Assembly: GCA_016712465.1 (NCBI GenBank)
Contig: JADJQZ010000001.1
Location: forward strand, 5,704,001-5,768,000
Direction: 5' to 3'
Length of the DNA: 64,000 bases
Source of the DNA: Candidatus Obscuribacter sp.
Lineage (GTDB): Bacteria; Cyanobacteriota; Vampirovibrionia; Obscuribacterales; Obscuribacteraceae
Positions 37,264 to 45,800 of the stretch are shown here, piece after piece (positions within the stretch are counted from its first letter, which is position 1; each line of letters starts with the position of its first letter). A program made the position numbers and the translations under genes. A model generated the notes under the pieces. That model ran no database searches and was not told the origin of the DNA. It saw nothing but the letters and a program-made list of their open reading frames with translations.

Positions 37264-37854
37264 ATGTCGACAGCCGAAGAAATTCGAAAGAAAATAACAG
37301 ACTTGCCACCAGGCAAGCCGTTCACGCCAGCAATCTTTTCAACGATTGCAGAAGGATCGAACATTGACAAGACGCTTAATCGCCTTGTGAGTAGCGGGTT
37401 TATTGAAAAACCGGCAAGGGGGATTTTCGTTCGTCCGGAACAATCTCGGTTCGGTTCGCTTCCAGTAGAGCCGCTAGAGGCTGCAGCGGCAAAGGCTAAT
37501 GCTCCAGTGGAAATACACGGTGCAGAGGCATTGCGTCGCCTTGGACTGTCTACACAAGTTCCAGTGCGTCCGGTTTTTTACACGGCTGGACGATCAAAGA
37601 CATTTGAAGTAAACGGCGTGCCAGTAAGACTCCAGCACATAAGTGCAAAGAAGCATGTTAGAGCAGGCACCATGGTAGGGATGGCGATCTCGGCTCTCTG
37701 GTATTTGGGCAAAGAAGGTGTTACGAATGAAGTCCTTGCTGTTATTCGCTCCAAACTCAGCAAAGAAGAATACGAACAATTAAAAGCTTCGGCGCCGTCA
37801 ATGCCAGGCTGGATGTCTCAAGCACTACTGCGATTTGACAAGGCTTACGAATAA
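37264..37854 (+). CDS. AbiEi/DUF6088-type antitoxin
   Basis: A 196-residue protein starting at ATG 37264. The N-terminal part (EEIRKKITDLPPGKPFTPAIF then DKTLNRLVSSGFIEKPARGIFV) is a winged helix of the DUF6088/AbiEi type, which autoregulates its operon. The second half (VEIHGAEALRRLGLSTQVPVRPVFYTAGRSKTF) is the conserved AbiEi core. The family normally acts as the antitoxin for a nucleotidyltransferase-like AbiEii toxin encoded immediately downstream. Here the toxin gene begins in the TAATG overlap but ends after 21 codons (see next entry), so the antitoxin seems to be an orphan. Confidence 0.85.
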   Translation: MSTAEEIRKKITDLPPGKPFTPAIFSTIAEGSNIDKTLNRLVSSGFIEKPARGIFVRPEQSRFGSLPVEPLEAAAAKANAPVEIHGAEALRRLGLSTQVPVRPVFYTAGRSKTFEVNGVPVRLQHISAKKHVRAGTMVGMAISALWYLGKEGVTNEVLAVIRSKLSKEEYEQLKASAPSMPGWMSQALLRFDKAYE

Positions 37855-37919
37855 TGGCAGAACCATTTTTCAGTCTGAATCCGAGGGACCAAGCAGTCCT
37901 CAAATTCAAAATCCACTGA
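37854..37919 (+). pseudogene. truncated AbiEii-type toxin remnant
   Basis: The ATG at 37854 overlaps the antitoxin stop codon (TAATG), as expected for a coupled toxin gene. The 21 codons read MAEPFFSLNPRDQAVLKFKIH. The first 14 residues agree with the N-terminus I know from AbiEii toxins (FFxLxPxDQA or similar), after which the frame diverges and stops at 37919. The rest of the gene, several hundred codons, is absent, so the toxin is deleted and only its first exon-like stub is left. Confidence 0.6.
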
Positions 37920-37950
37920 TAAAAGTTGTTCATTCGAACTTCAATCAATC

Positions 37951-37983
37951 AAAGGGCTGCCACTCTCACGACGGCAGCCCTTT
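37951..37983 (+). terminator. intrinsic terminator-like hairpin
   Basis: AAAGGGCTGCC (37951-37961) and GGCAGCCCTTT (37973-37983) form an 11-bp perfect stem with an 11-base loop. The following TTTGTTG is only weakly T-rich on the plus strand, and on the minus strand the hairpin is followed by TGATTGATTG. It probably ends the antitoxin transcript and may act on both strands. Confidence 0.6.
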
Positions 37984-38062
37984 GTTGCAGGTCGAGGTGG
38001 TTAGCCGGATAGCCATACAACAAGCTCCTGCCTGGGAAGCATCAAATCACCAGAGCGCGATT

Positions 38063-38499
38063 CTAAGGCTCCCTCTGACTTGGTGCTGGAATGACATTAA
38101 TATCGTCCTTGACTGGCTGCTCGAAATCGGAAACGTTCTCACAACCAGGGTAGGCCGGCCAGGACGATTCTTTAACGTAAAAATCAGTGGATGGAAAAAT
38201 GACCCAAATTGACTTTTCCGAACACTGAACCATGTACCAACCGGCGTGCTCCGGGTTGACAAGATATTCGTACTTAGTGACTGGTCCGTCTTGCCCGCAG
38301 TACACGTCATACTCCATTTCCGGAACCGACTTCACTGTTGGCCTTGGGTTCACCGACAAGCACTGTCCGTTCTCATCATAAATTCTTAGAGTGCACTTCT
38401 CTGGTTTAGTCTCAAACTGGCAATCTCCATCTTCGGAGGGAGTTTTGCCACTTTAGCAGATGCTGAGCAAACTCCACTACATATGAGCAAAACCAACAA
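38063..38499 (-). pseudogene. frameshifted secreted-protein gene
   Basis: On the minus strand an exported protein is split between two frames. One frame upstream reads a clear signal peptide, FKGFLLVLLICSGVCSASAK (38440-38505 approximately), without an ATG start but with TTG codons at 38494-38499. The other frame, open from a stop at 38453 to 38063, continues as a Cys-rich mature part (CQFETKPEKCTLRIYDENGQ and later YDVYCGQDG and GWYMVQCSEK). A one-base shift near 38445 would join them. I do not recognise the family. The missing start and the frameshift point to decay, unless the base is a sequencing error. Confidence 0.55.
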
Positions 38500-38748
38500 G
38501 AAGCCCTTAAATGCGACTAGCAGAAAATCTTTCAGCAGGTTTCGATTCTACTCCACGATTGGGCAGCAGTAATATCTGTGGTCACCAACTGTTTGTGTCT
38601 GATCTGGATTTGAGACACCTTCCGGAAAAGGTTCAGACCGAAATTTTACTCCAGGAAATGGTGGTTGCTCATGGTAAACAAAAAAGACCCGCATTGTTAT
38701 TGTCCGCCATGAAGGCTATTGTTGCAGCCATTTAAGGCACATTTTGGA

Positions 38749-39118
38749 TCACTGATTTCGAGCAGGGTATGAATTGCCTACCTGCGGTGTGCTCATATTT
38801 GCACCATGGTTCATATCTACAAACGTAAATCCATTGCCGTGTGGAATCAAAGTCGCGCCAGGAACAGCACATCGTACATTCCAAACAAGTGGACCGCTCA
38901 CTCTGTAAGAAGTCGTTTATTCCAATCCACTATAACAACCTCGTCGTAAGCATTTTTCCCTCGATTCCACTTAAATACCATGGCGGTTGTTGGAACGAAT
39001 TTTTTATTAAAAGAGTCTGCTTGTGTTAGGGTTATGATTCTAGCAATTCTAAATTGCCAGTTGAATTCTCATCGGCTTTTGGTGAGTAAACTATTTCCGG
39101 AGGCGGAGCATTTTTTGT
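38749..39118 (-). pseudogene. remnant of a protein gene with at least two frameshifts
   Basis: Three overlapping minus-strand frames read protein-like sequence in one direction. Frame A (39032-39118) gives NAPPPEIVYSPKADENS. Frame B (38898-39069) gives FNWQFRIARIITLTQADSF and VFKWNRGKNAYDEVVIVDWNK. Frame C (38749-38917) gives TTSYRVSGPLVWNVRCAVPG, GNGFTFVDMNHGAN and a natural-looking end. They can be joined by shifts near 39065 and 38905-38917. The ordered, complementary use of frames is what a decaying gene shows. The protein family is not recognised. Confidence 0.45.
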
Positions 39119-39353
39119 TCTGTAAATTCAGTCCCGGAGCGGTTTAATCTTTCTGGTGTCATATAGCTCGAAGACCTGATTTTGAATATACCACAAAAAA
39201 AGACAATTAACAGGTGAAGATTTTCGAGTACAAAGCAGGACTCTGCGGTACTGCCAGTAGTATCATCCGCTGATCCTGTACTTGATAGATTGGATGAAAC
39301 AGCCGCGCCAGGTCCTGGCGCCACGGCATTGTCCCCGACGTTTGTATGTGATT

Positions 39354-39400
39354 GCGAACGAGACAGCCCACCTTTTGGGGAGGTGAGCTATCTCGTTCGC
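39354..39400. repeat. long imperfect hairpin
   Basis: GCGAACGAGA (39354-39363) and TCTCGTTCGC (39391-39400) are perfect inverted arms of 10 bases; within them CACCT and AGGTG pair around TTTGGGG. The hairpin lies just beyond the transposase gene's 3' end. It could be the transcriptional stop of the element or a palindromic insertion target. No T-run of note follows it. Confidence 0.5.
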
Positions 39401-39451
39401 TCAGGGCGCTCTATTACGCATGAGCTGCCACTGCCAAATAGATGTGTCGCT

Positions 39452-40638
39452 CTATTCTACCGGTTGGGACGGCGTGTTAGCGAAACTTAGGTAGCATTTG
39501 TCAGTCTGCCAGTCCTCGGAGATCTCCATCACAACCGCAGTTACTAGTCGCAGGCATGAGCCGAGTTTGGGAAGATCGATACAACCCGTGTGCGCCGCTT
39601 AATCTCCTTGTTCAGGCGCTCGACACCATTAGTAGTTCGAGTCCGAATTCGATGTTTGGCTGGCAATTTGAAGACCGTAAGACCTTCCGGTATATTTTCC
39701 GCCATCCAATTTGATAGGCGTGGGGCTGTCTTCTCATAGCTTGCTACGGTCTTGCTCAAAAGCCTTTCCGCTTCCTTCCCATCCGGCGCATTGAATATGT
39801 TACGTATGTCCGCTGCGACCTGAAGCTTCATTTCCTGCTTTGGCACGTGCTTTTGCGCATTCTGCTGGAGATGGTACTGGCATCTCTGCCATGGAACAGC
39901 CGGAAATACTGCTTTGCGAGCCGCTTTTAGTCCCGCATGATCATCACTGATGAACATTTGGACTCCGTGTAAGCCTCTGTGCTGGAGAGAATGCAAGAAC
40001 TTTCTCCAATGAATCTCCGCTTCAGAGAGCTCAACCGACACTCCCAAGACCTCGCGCTTCCCGCTCTCGGATACCCCGACTGCAACAAGAACTGCCTGAT
40101 CTATGACAACACCTCCCTCTCTCACGTTCTCGTAGCGTGCATCTAGGTATACATAGCGGAAGCGATCGAGGGGCCGCTCTCTCCACGAGGAGAATAGCTC
40201 ATCAAGCTGGGATGTCGCCTTGCTGACAGAAGCCGAACTGACTTCAAAGCCGCACAGCTCCTGGGTTATCGACATCACTTTGCGCGTTGATACGCCCTGT
40301 AGATACATCTCCGCTATAGCCAATGTAAGTGCTTTCTCGGAGCGCTGACCCTTCTCTAGGCAGTTAGGATAGAATTTCCCGTCCCTTGTCTGCGGGACCG
40401 CTAGCGGTATCTCACCTACTCTTGTCTTAATCGTCTTTGGCTTAAACCCGTTGGCATGTGTGGTTCTTGCCTCTGTTCGTTCGTAGGGCCCGGCACCTAA
40501 ATGCTTCTCTCGCTCAGCTAACATGGCCGCATTTAGCAAAATCTGAATGGCATCTCCTATGCGCTCCAGACCGCCCTCTGACAGTATTTCCAGGATATTC
40601 CCTTGGATGTATTTTGTGCTATCATCTTGTAAGACCAT
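39452..40638 (-). pseudogene. IS256-family transposase, frameshifted near its end
   Basis: Mutator/IS256-type transposase. The open frame (40638 down to 39544, 364 codons) holds the DDE triad: D166 in YLDARYENVR, D232 in FISDDHAGLKAA, and E340 in NGVERLNKEIKRR, plus the family motif WQRCQYHLQ. It stops early at RTRVVSIFPNSAHACD, but in another frame the expected C-terminus continues (CLRLVTAVVMEISEDW) to a stop at 39452. A one- or two-base indel at about 39556 therefore breaks the last ~35 codons. I could not find matching terminal inverted repeats; a segment ACAGAAAGTTTCTTGCAC near 40711 looks like an IS256-type end, but has no partner at the left. Confidence 0.82.
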
Positions 40639-40760
40639 CGGTTGTCCTTCTTTCTTGCAATTGAAAGATTAACCGAGGTCTCCCCCTTTTGACCGCTTTT
40701 ACAGAAAGTTTCTTGCACCGACTTTCCGGATAGAACCTTGATCCTGTCTTAAGCAACATA
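39452..40760 (-). mobile_element. degenerate IS256-family insertion
   Basis: The element is inferred from the transposase and from the 40639-40760 region that precedes it, which contains no gene. Its limits are uncertain because no pair of terminal inverted repeats or target duplication is visible at either side. Together with the truncated toxin and the broken genes to its left, it suggests an old insertion followed by decay. Confidence 0.5.
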
Positions 40761-40844
40761 GTCAACTTGTCATTTTGATGACCAAATATACGTATTGAAA
40801 AAAGGTGAATATCCGCGCCAAACTGTTAGCAACGGTAAGTGACA

Positions 40845-41165
40845 TTACGGTCCAAAGAGTTGTATCAAGGACCAAATGAACCAACTACATACTAACCATA
40901 CGCTCGCAATAATTATCAACCAGACCGAGACGCTCAATCCGAATTTCTTCTTACACAAGAACCCATCTGACTTTTCGAGTCCAAGAAGTCCAAGGCATTT
41001 CATCACACCTAGGACTGTTGAGCAGAGTACCGGAACACCAATCAAGTACAAGACTGACTGATGAACCGTAATAACAGCAAAGGCAAGAACGTTCAAGAGT
41101 ACCGTAAGACATAGGAGAACCAAGCTCCTTCCTATTTGACGGACTTTCCCCCAATCCTTGTACAT
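40845..41165 (-). CDS. small membrane protein, possible immunity protein
   Basis: A 106-residue protein with three or four hydrophobic helices (SLVLLCLTVLLNVLAFAVITV, VLYLIGVPVLCSTVLGVM, VSVWLIIIASVWLVCSWFIW). AAGGAG lies about 10 bases before the ATG at 41165, so it is probably translated. It lies directly downstream of the orphan RHS C-terminus on the same strand, where immunity genes for polymorphic toxin tips are usually placed. I do not recognise the family, so immunity is an inference from position. Confidence 0.6.
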   Translation of the reverse strand: MYKDWGKVRQIGRSLVLLCLTVLLNVLAFAVITVHQSVLYLIGVPVLCSTVLGVMKCLGLLGLEKSDGFLCKKKFGLSVSVWLIIIASVWLVCSWFIWSLIQLFGP

Positions 41166-41276
41166 TTAGACTCTACTCCTTCTCCCAAGCCTATTAGTCG
41201 CAGTGCACTTGAGAGTCAATCTGACTAAGCCTTCTTAACATGGACCGTTCTCCACTGCTACTGATGAGACGTTGTC

Positions 41277-42327
41277 TCAAAACCACCCACCAAGGGCTGG
41301 CGGCATTGGCGACCAAATTCCCCAGGGTGGTACAGGAAAATCATGATGACTCATCCGGTGATCAGCGAATCCATCATCGATGTAAATGTCGCATTTCCGG
41401 CCCAGCAACGGTTTGTTAATTCGCACATGCACGGCAGAATGAGCCTCAAAGGCTCCTAGCACATATCCAGCTAGTCCATATCTCTCGACACTAGCCGATA
41501 TAACGCTTCCTCCATGGGCATTCACCACTGTATTAAAATGACCGGCCCACTGATAGCACGGCTGCTCTCCTGCAAAAGCCGAAGCAATAAGGGGAATTCT
41601 GAAATGTCTAATCCAGGCTAGCGGCAACTCTCGTTTAATCTGCTTGGCTGCAGCAATACAGTCTTCCTTCTCCTTTCCCGTCAAGCAGTTCCGACACATG
41701 CAGATGAGTTTGTCGCCAGCACCTAAAAGCTCTTCCGTGCCTTGTACAAGATCAGGATGGAGACCGGAAGGATCCGTGAGAGAGCTTGCATCATTCGCAA
41801 CGTACCAGTAGAGATTCGTTCCACCTCTCTCCATTACAGGATCTCTGGATAGCCATCTCCCGAGTCGTGGACTATACATCCTGAACACCGTAAGAGCCAG
41901 TTCATTCCGTCTGTTTACGTAGTAGGCACCAAATCCGAAGTCAGAATTTACGATGCTGTTCTCTTGAAGAGACTGTCCCCACAAATCATACATATACCGA
42001 GACTGAATTATGCCTGAAGAGTTACAAACTTCTGTAATGGAGCCAAGGTGGTCTGTCGAATAAAGATAGTTGCTATTGTTTATCGTCTGTCCTCCGCGAA
42101 AGAAGTGCTTCTCGACTCCACCAGTACCATTTCGTTCTTCGCAAATTTGAGCTCCGCATTTTACAAGCTGTTTGGTACTTGTTACCGAGGCCGAGGACCT
42201 TTCCGAAACAGTAACCACAGCACCGAGTGCATCATAGCCATAGGAACTATCATTACCACTTCCCGGATAATTTATCTTTATCAGCCGATTCTCGGCATCC
42301 CACTCGTAGGTTTTAGTGAAGGAGAAT
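41277..42327 (-). pseudogene. orphan RHS C-terminal module with papain-like toxin tip
   Basis: An RHS-core fragment without the N-terminal part. From a stop at about 42327 the frame reads TYEWDAENRLIKINYPGSGN (no ATG; a GTG at 42218 is the first possible start), then the RHS-associated core (YSTDHLGSITEV, RMYSPRLGRWLSRDPVMERGG, NLYWYVANDASSLTDPSGL). The tip after DPSGL (about 160 residues) is unlike the main RHS tip: CYQWAGHFN (C221), EAHSAVHVRI (H260) and YIDDGFADH (D281) give the Cys-His-Asp order of a papain-like peptidase or deamidase toxin. Displaced RHS-CT modules of this kind are well known. Expression by itself is unlikely without a start, hence pseudogene; it may be a donor of toxin tips. 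Confidence 0.78.
42265..42311 (-). repeat. 47-bp direct repeat, orphan RHS copy
   Basis: These 47 bases are identical to 43744-43790 in the main RHS gene, in the same orientation and reading frame (coding for the YEWDAENRLIKINYPG region). Sequence outside the identity diverges quickly at both ends, especially on the tip side. It marks the boundary between shared core and variable tip and is long enough for homologous recombination that would exchange tips. Confidence 0.9.
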
Positions 42328-42405
42328 CAATTCTTCAACTGTTGTTTTCACGCTAATCTTACACAAAGCAAACGATAAAATCGATTTACTCAGAGGACTG
42401 AAGTC

Positions 42406-42792
42406 ATGCGAATACGCCTCAAGCATTTTGTTTTCCCGATAACGATATACTTCTGTGTGTGTGCGGGCAGGAGCATTGTCGGTCCATTTGGACCTGTAAG
42501 CTTGGGAGACGCCTATTTTGACACCCTTACTTGTCTGATGAGCACTGAGGGTAGACTAGTCATCTGTTGTGCGGCCTTCAGTTGCTTTATCTACTTGAGG
42601 AGCAATTGTTCCACTTTGTGGGCAATTGTTCCGGCAATCCAAATGGGCGCCCTCCCTATGTTTGCCCATTTTCTTTGGAGTACAAGTGCAGATTTCCAAA
42701 AGATGTGGCTAGTAATTGCAGTGTTTTTCCTTTTGAACTTGCTAATGCTTGGCCAGGACACAAAGAAAACGCAACGTAAAGCGGAAGAATGA
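42406..42792 (+). CDS. small membrane protein between RHS modules
   Basis: A 128-residue protein with three or four hydrophobic helices (HFVFPITIYFCVCAG, LVICCAAFSCFIYL, TLWAIVPAIQMGALPMFAHFLW, LVIAVFFLLNLLMLG). The ATG at 42406 has GAGG about 9 bases upstream. It lies on the strand opposite to both RHS genes, just past the orphan's 5' boundary and next to the toxin-tip end of the main RHS gene. It could be an immunity protein for the phospholipase-like tip, but orientation is unusual for that role. Not a known family to me. Confidence 0.55.
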   Translation: MRIRLKHFVFPITIYFCVCAGRSIVGPFGPVSLGDAYFDTLTCLMSTEGRLVICCAAFSCFIYLRSNCSTLWAIVPAIQMGALPMFAHFLWSTSADFQKMWLVIAVFFLLNLLMLGQDTKKTQRKAEE

Positions 42793-42821
42793 ATGCAGAC
42801 GATCACCTCTCAATTCAAAGC

Positions 42822-45800
42822 TTAAGGGTTCACCACTGCTGGATCAAATACTCTAAAGGGAACAAGTTCTGGCGATGCAGCAAATCCATAATCATCATTG
42901 GGAGACTTGTACAGAAACTTCCCAATCTCATTATTAATTGTGTTAGGAAATTTATCCCATCCAGAACTTCTGTTTTTCTGAACTGCCAATAGACAGTAAC
43001 CAAGATCGGTGTCACATTTTCGGCGAGCTGTTCTGCGCTGTTCGCAATTGTTAATGAATGCGGCATTATGCAAACACACATCATGCCTGTAATAACACAG
43101 ATCTCTATTATCTAGAGGGGGTCTATATCCAACATCACCAGGCGCGTACGGGAAATTAGTTAGGTCTTCCGGGTAACCATCTTTTCCACTTGCCCAGCCT
43201 GGCCCTCCATAGTTTCCATACCATTTCCACAACCCGACTGGATCGACTAGCTTTATCGGATCATTGTCCACATATGCATACAGATTAATACCACCCAATT
43301 CCCCAATCGGGTCGCGATTAGGCCAGCGCCCGAGCCTTGAATTGTAGGCGCGATAGGTTGCCAGATTCAATTCACTAGCCTGGTGATAGTAACAGCCAGC
43401 ATATTGAAAGTCTGACTTGCTTAGTGAAGGAACGCCAACTGTCTGCGTCGCTTGTCCATACACATCAAAGCTATACTGTGCCTGAATAGCTCCAGAGGAG
43501 TCTGTCATCTCGCGCACTGAGCCAAGATGGTCAACCGCATAGCAGAAGTTTGCGCTACCATTTCGTTGACCCTGCTCAAACAACTGTTTGGCGAGTGCAC
43601 CACTGCCATCTCGCTCCTCGCATCGGCCACTCCCGGACCAAACGAACTGCTTCGTAATAGTTGTCGAACTGCCTGAAGTATCTACTATCTTCACGTTTCG
43701 GCTCAATGTATCGAAAGAGAACTGACTATAATTCCCACTCCCGGGATAATTTATCTTTATCAGCCGATTCTCGGCATCCCACTCGTAGGTATTGGTTCCG
43801 TCGCTGGTCATGTTTCCATTGGCATCGAAGGTGGGGGAGGCGCTGCTGGAGCCCTTTGTCGAAACCTTGTAGTTCTGACTGACAGTCGTGTTGGAACCAT
43901 CCGTTACGGATACTGGAACTGAGTCGGAACCACTAGAAAGAGAAGCGTTTCTCCTAAATGTTAGTGTATTTGGGAGAGAGGCGGCGTTGCCGTCTACTGA
44001 TGCCGATTTGAGGGCTTTATTAGAGCCTCCTTGGAATCTGGTTGGACCTCCGGCGGCAATGCTGGTTAGCTCGTTCAGATTGTTATAACCATACAGATTA
44101 GCGCTTGTTGAGGGCGCCAGGGAAACGGTTTCGGTTGCTCCACCGCTCAGGCTAGATGTATAGGATGTAGCGGAAGTTGAGGCAGAGAGAATGTTTACTA
44201 CCGTGCCGCTGGAGGTGGCGCTCACATTTATCCCTTGCAGGTCGGTATCGGCATTCAAAGCTGCGGCGACGTTTGTCGCTATGGTGGTTAGCGTGTCGCT
44301 GGAACCGACCGTGTAGCTTATGGCTTTCGAGCCGCCTGATAGTTGAGCGTCGTATACGTTGACGGTGAGCACGTCGCCGGTTGTCTTGGTACCGCCGATA
44401 ACCGCTGTCTGGACACCATTAGGAGGTAGATCTATCAAGACAACTTCGGTTGCACTGGAACTTGTGGTCGCTCTGTAAGTGGTCGCGTTAAGCGAATTAG
44501 ACTGTAGGGAGATCACTCTGCCGCTGGCTGAGGCCGAAACTCCTACTCCCTGGAGAGCGCTATCAGCATTCAGCGCGGATGCAATGCCAGAGGCGATGGA
44601 TGAAAGAGTGTCTCCGGATTGAACTGTATAAGAGACGGTCCTGGAGCCGCCCGAAAGTCCGGCATCGTAAGTAACTATTGAGATGCTGTCTCCCGTGGTC
44701 TTGCTACCTCCGATGCCTACTCGCACCTGTCCGTTCTGATTCACTAGAAGAGTGATGGTCTCTGTAGCTCCTGTGCTCACAGATTGAGCGTAAGTCGTAG
44801 CATTTGTAGAAGACGAGCGTATGGTTATGCTCGTGTCGATGGATGTCGCAGAGACGCCAATCCCCTGCAGGTCTGTGTCCGCGTTTATGGCGTTTTTGAT
44901 AGCAGTGGCAATCGATGCCAGAGTATCCCCTGAAAGAACCGTATAAGAGACATTCTTGGCGCCGCCTGTCAGTGCTGCGTCCTTGAAAGTAACAGTCAGA
45001 ACATCACCGGTGGTTTTTGTACTTCCGACCACAGCATTTTCGACGAAGTTGTCTGTCACATTGAGAGCAATTGCCGTAGTGGCACCGCTACTCGTTGACG
45101 AGGTGTAGGAGGTGACATTTGGGGAAGATGATTTGATACTGAGCGTGGAGTCGTTAGAAGACGCAGTCACTCCGATACTGAGCATATCCGTGTCTGATGC
45201 AATTGCCGCAGCAAGTTTTGTGGCAATCGTCTGCAGAGTGTCGCCGCCCACAACCGTATAGCTAATGCCCTTTGAGCCACCGGTTAATGCGGAGTCGCTA
45301 ACGGTCACGGTCAAGACATTGCCGGTCGTCACGGTACCGGTCAGCCTGGCTCTGGTTACGCTGTTCGTCTGAACTCCTGTACGGTTAGCGCCGGGGTCGT
45401 AAGCGTAATGGTACTGCTTCAGATACTTGGCGCTCACGGGTCCCCCGCTTGCCGTAGCCGATGTCAGCTGTCCGGCCTGGTCATAGTCTAGAGCGTAGTT
45501 GAGACTGGTATTCCCTTGAAGCTGCTGCCACTGCTTAATCTGTCCGGCGGGATCATATCGATAGCTAAACTGAGAAATAGTGTTACCGCTGGGTCCCAGG
45601 TTTCTAATTTGCTGAAGGCGCTCGTCGCTCTCGGTTGGATACCAGTCGAACTTGGTTACTTGCCCATTTGGGTAGTCTATAGACGCAAGGCGAGTATCGC
45701 CCTTGGAGGCGCCGGAGGCATTATCGACATAATTGTAGGTGAATGTGCCCAGGGCGTTAACTTCTGAAGTAACTCTACTCATAGCATCATACGCCCAGGT

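Noticed and set aside
38511..38735. 74-codon plus-strand ORF
   Set aside because: It lies opposite the frame-broken remnants, has no ribosome binding site and no family resemblance.
39354..39400. attC-like integron site
   Set aside because: The hairpin arms are symmetrical, but the GTTRRRY core and extrahelical bases are absent.
44097..45356. LysM domains (YTVxSGDTLxxIA)
   Set aside because: The first half resembles LysM, but the second half (NADxDLQ...VSATSS) does not, and the unit is 105 residues, twice a LysM domain.
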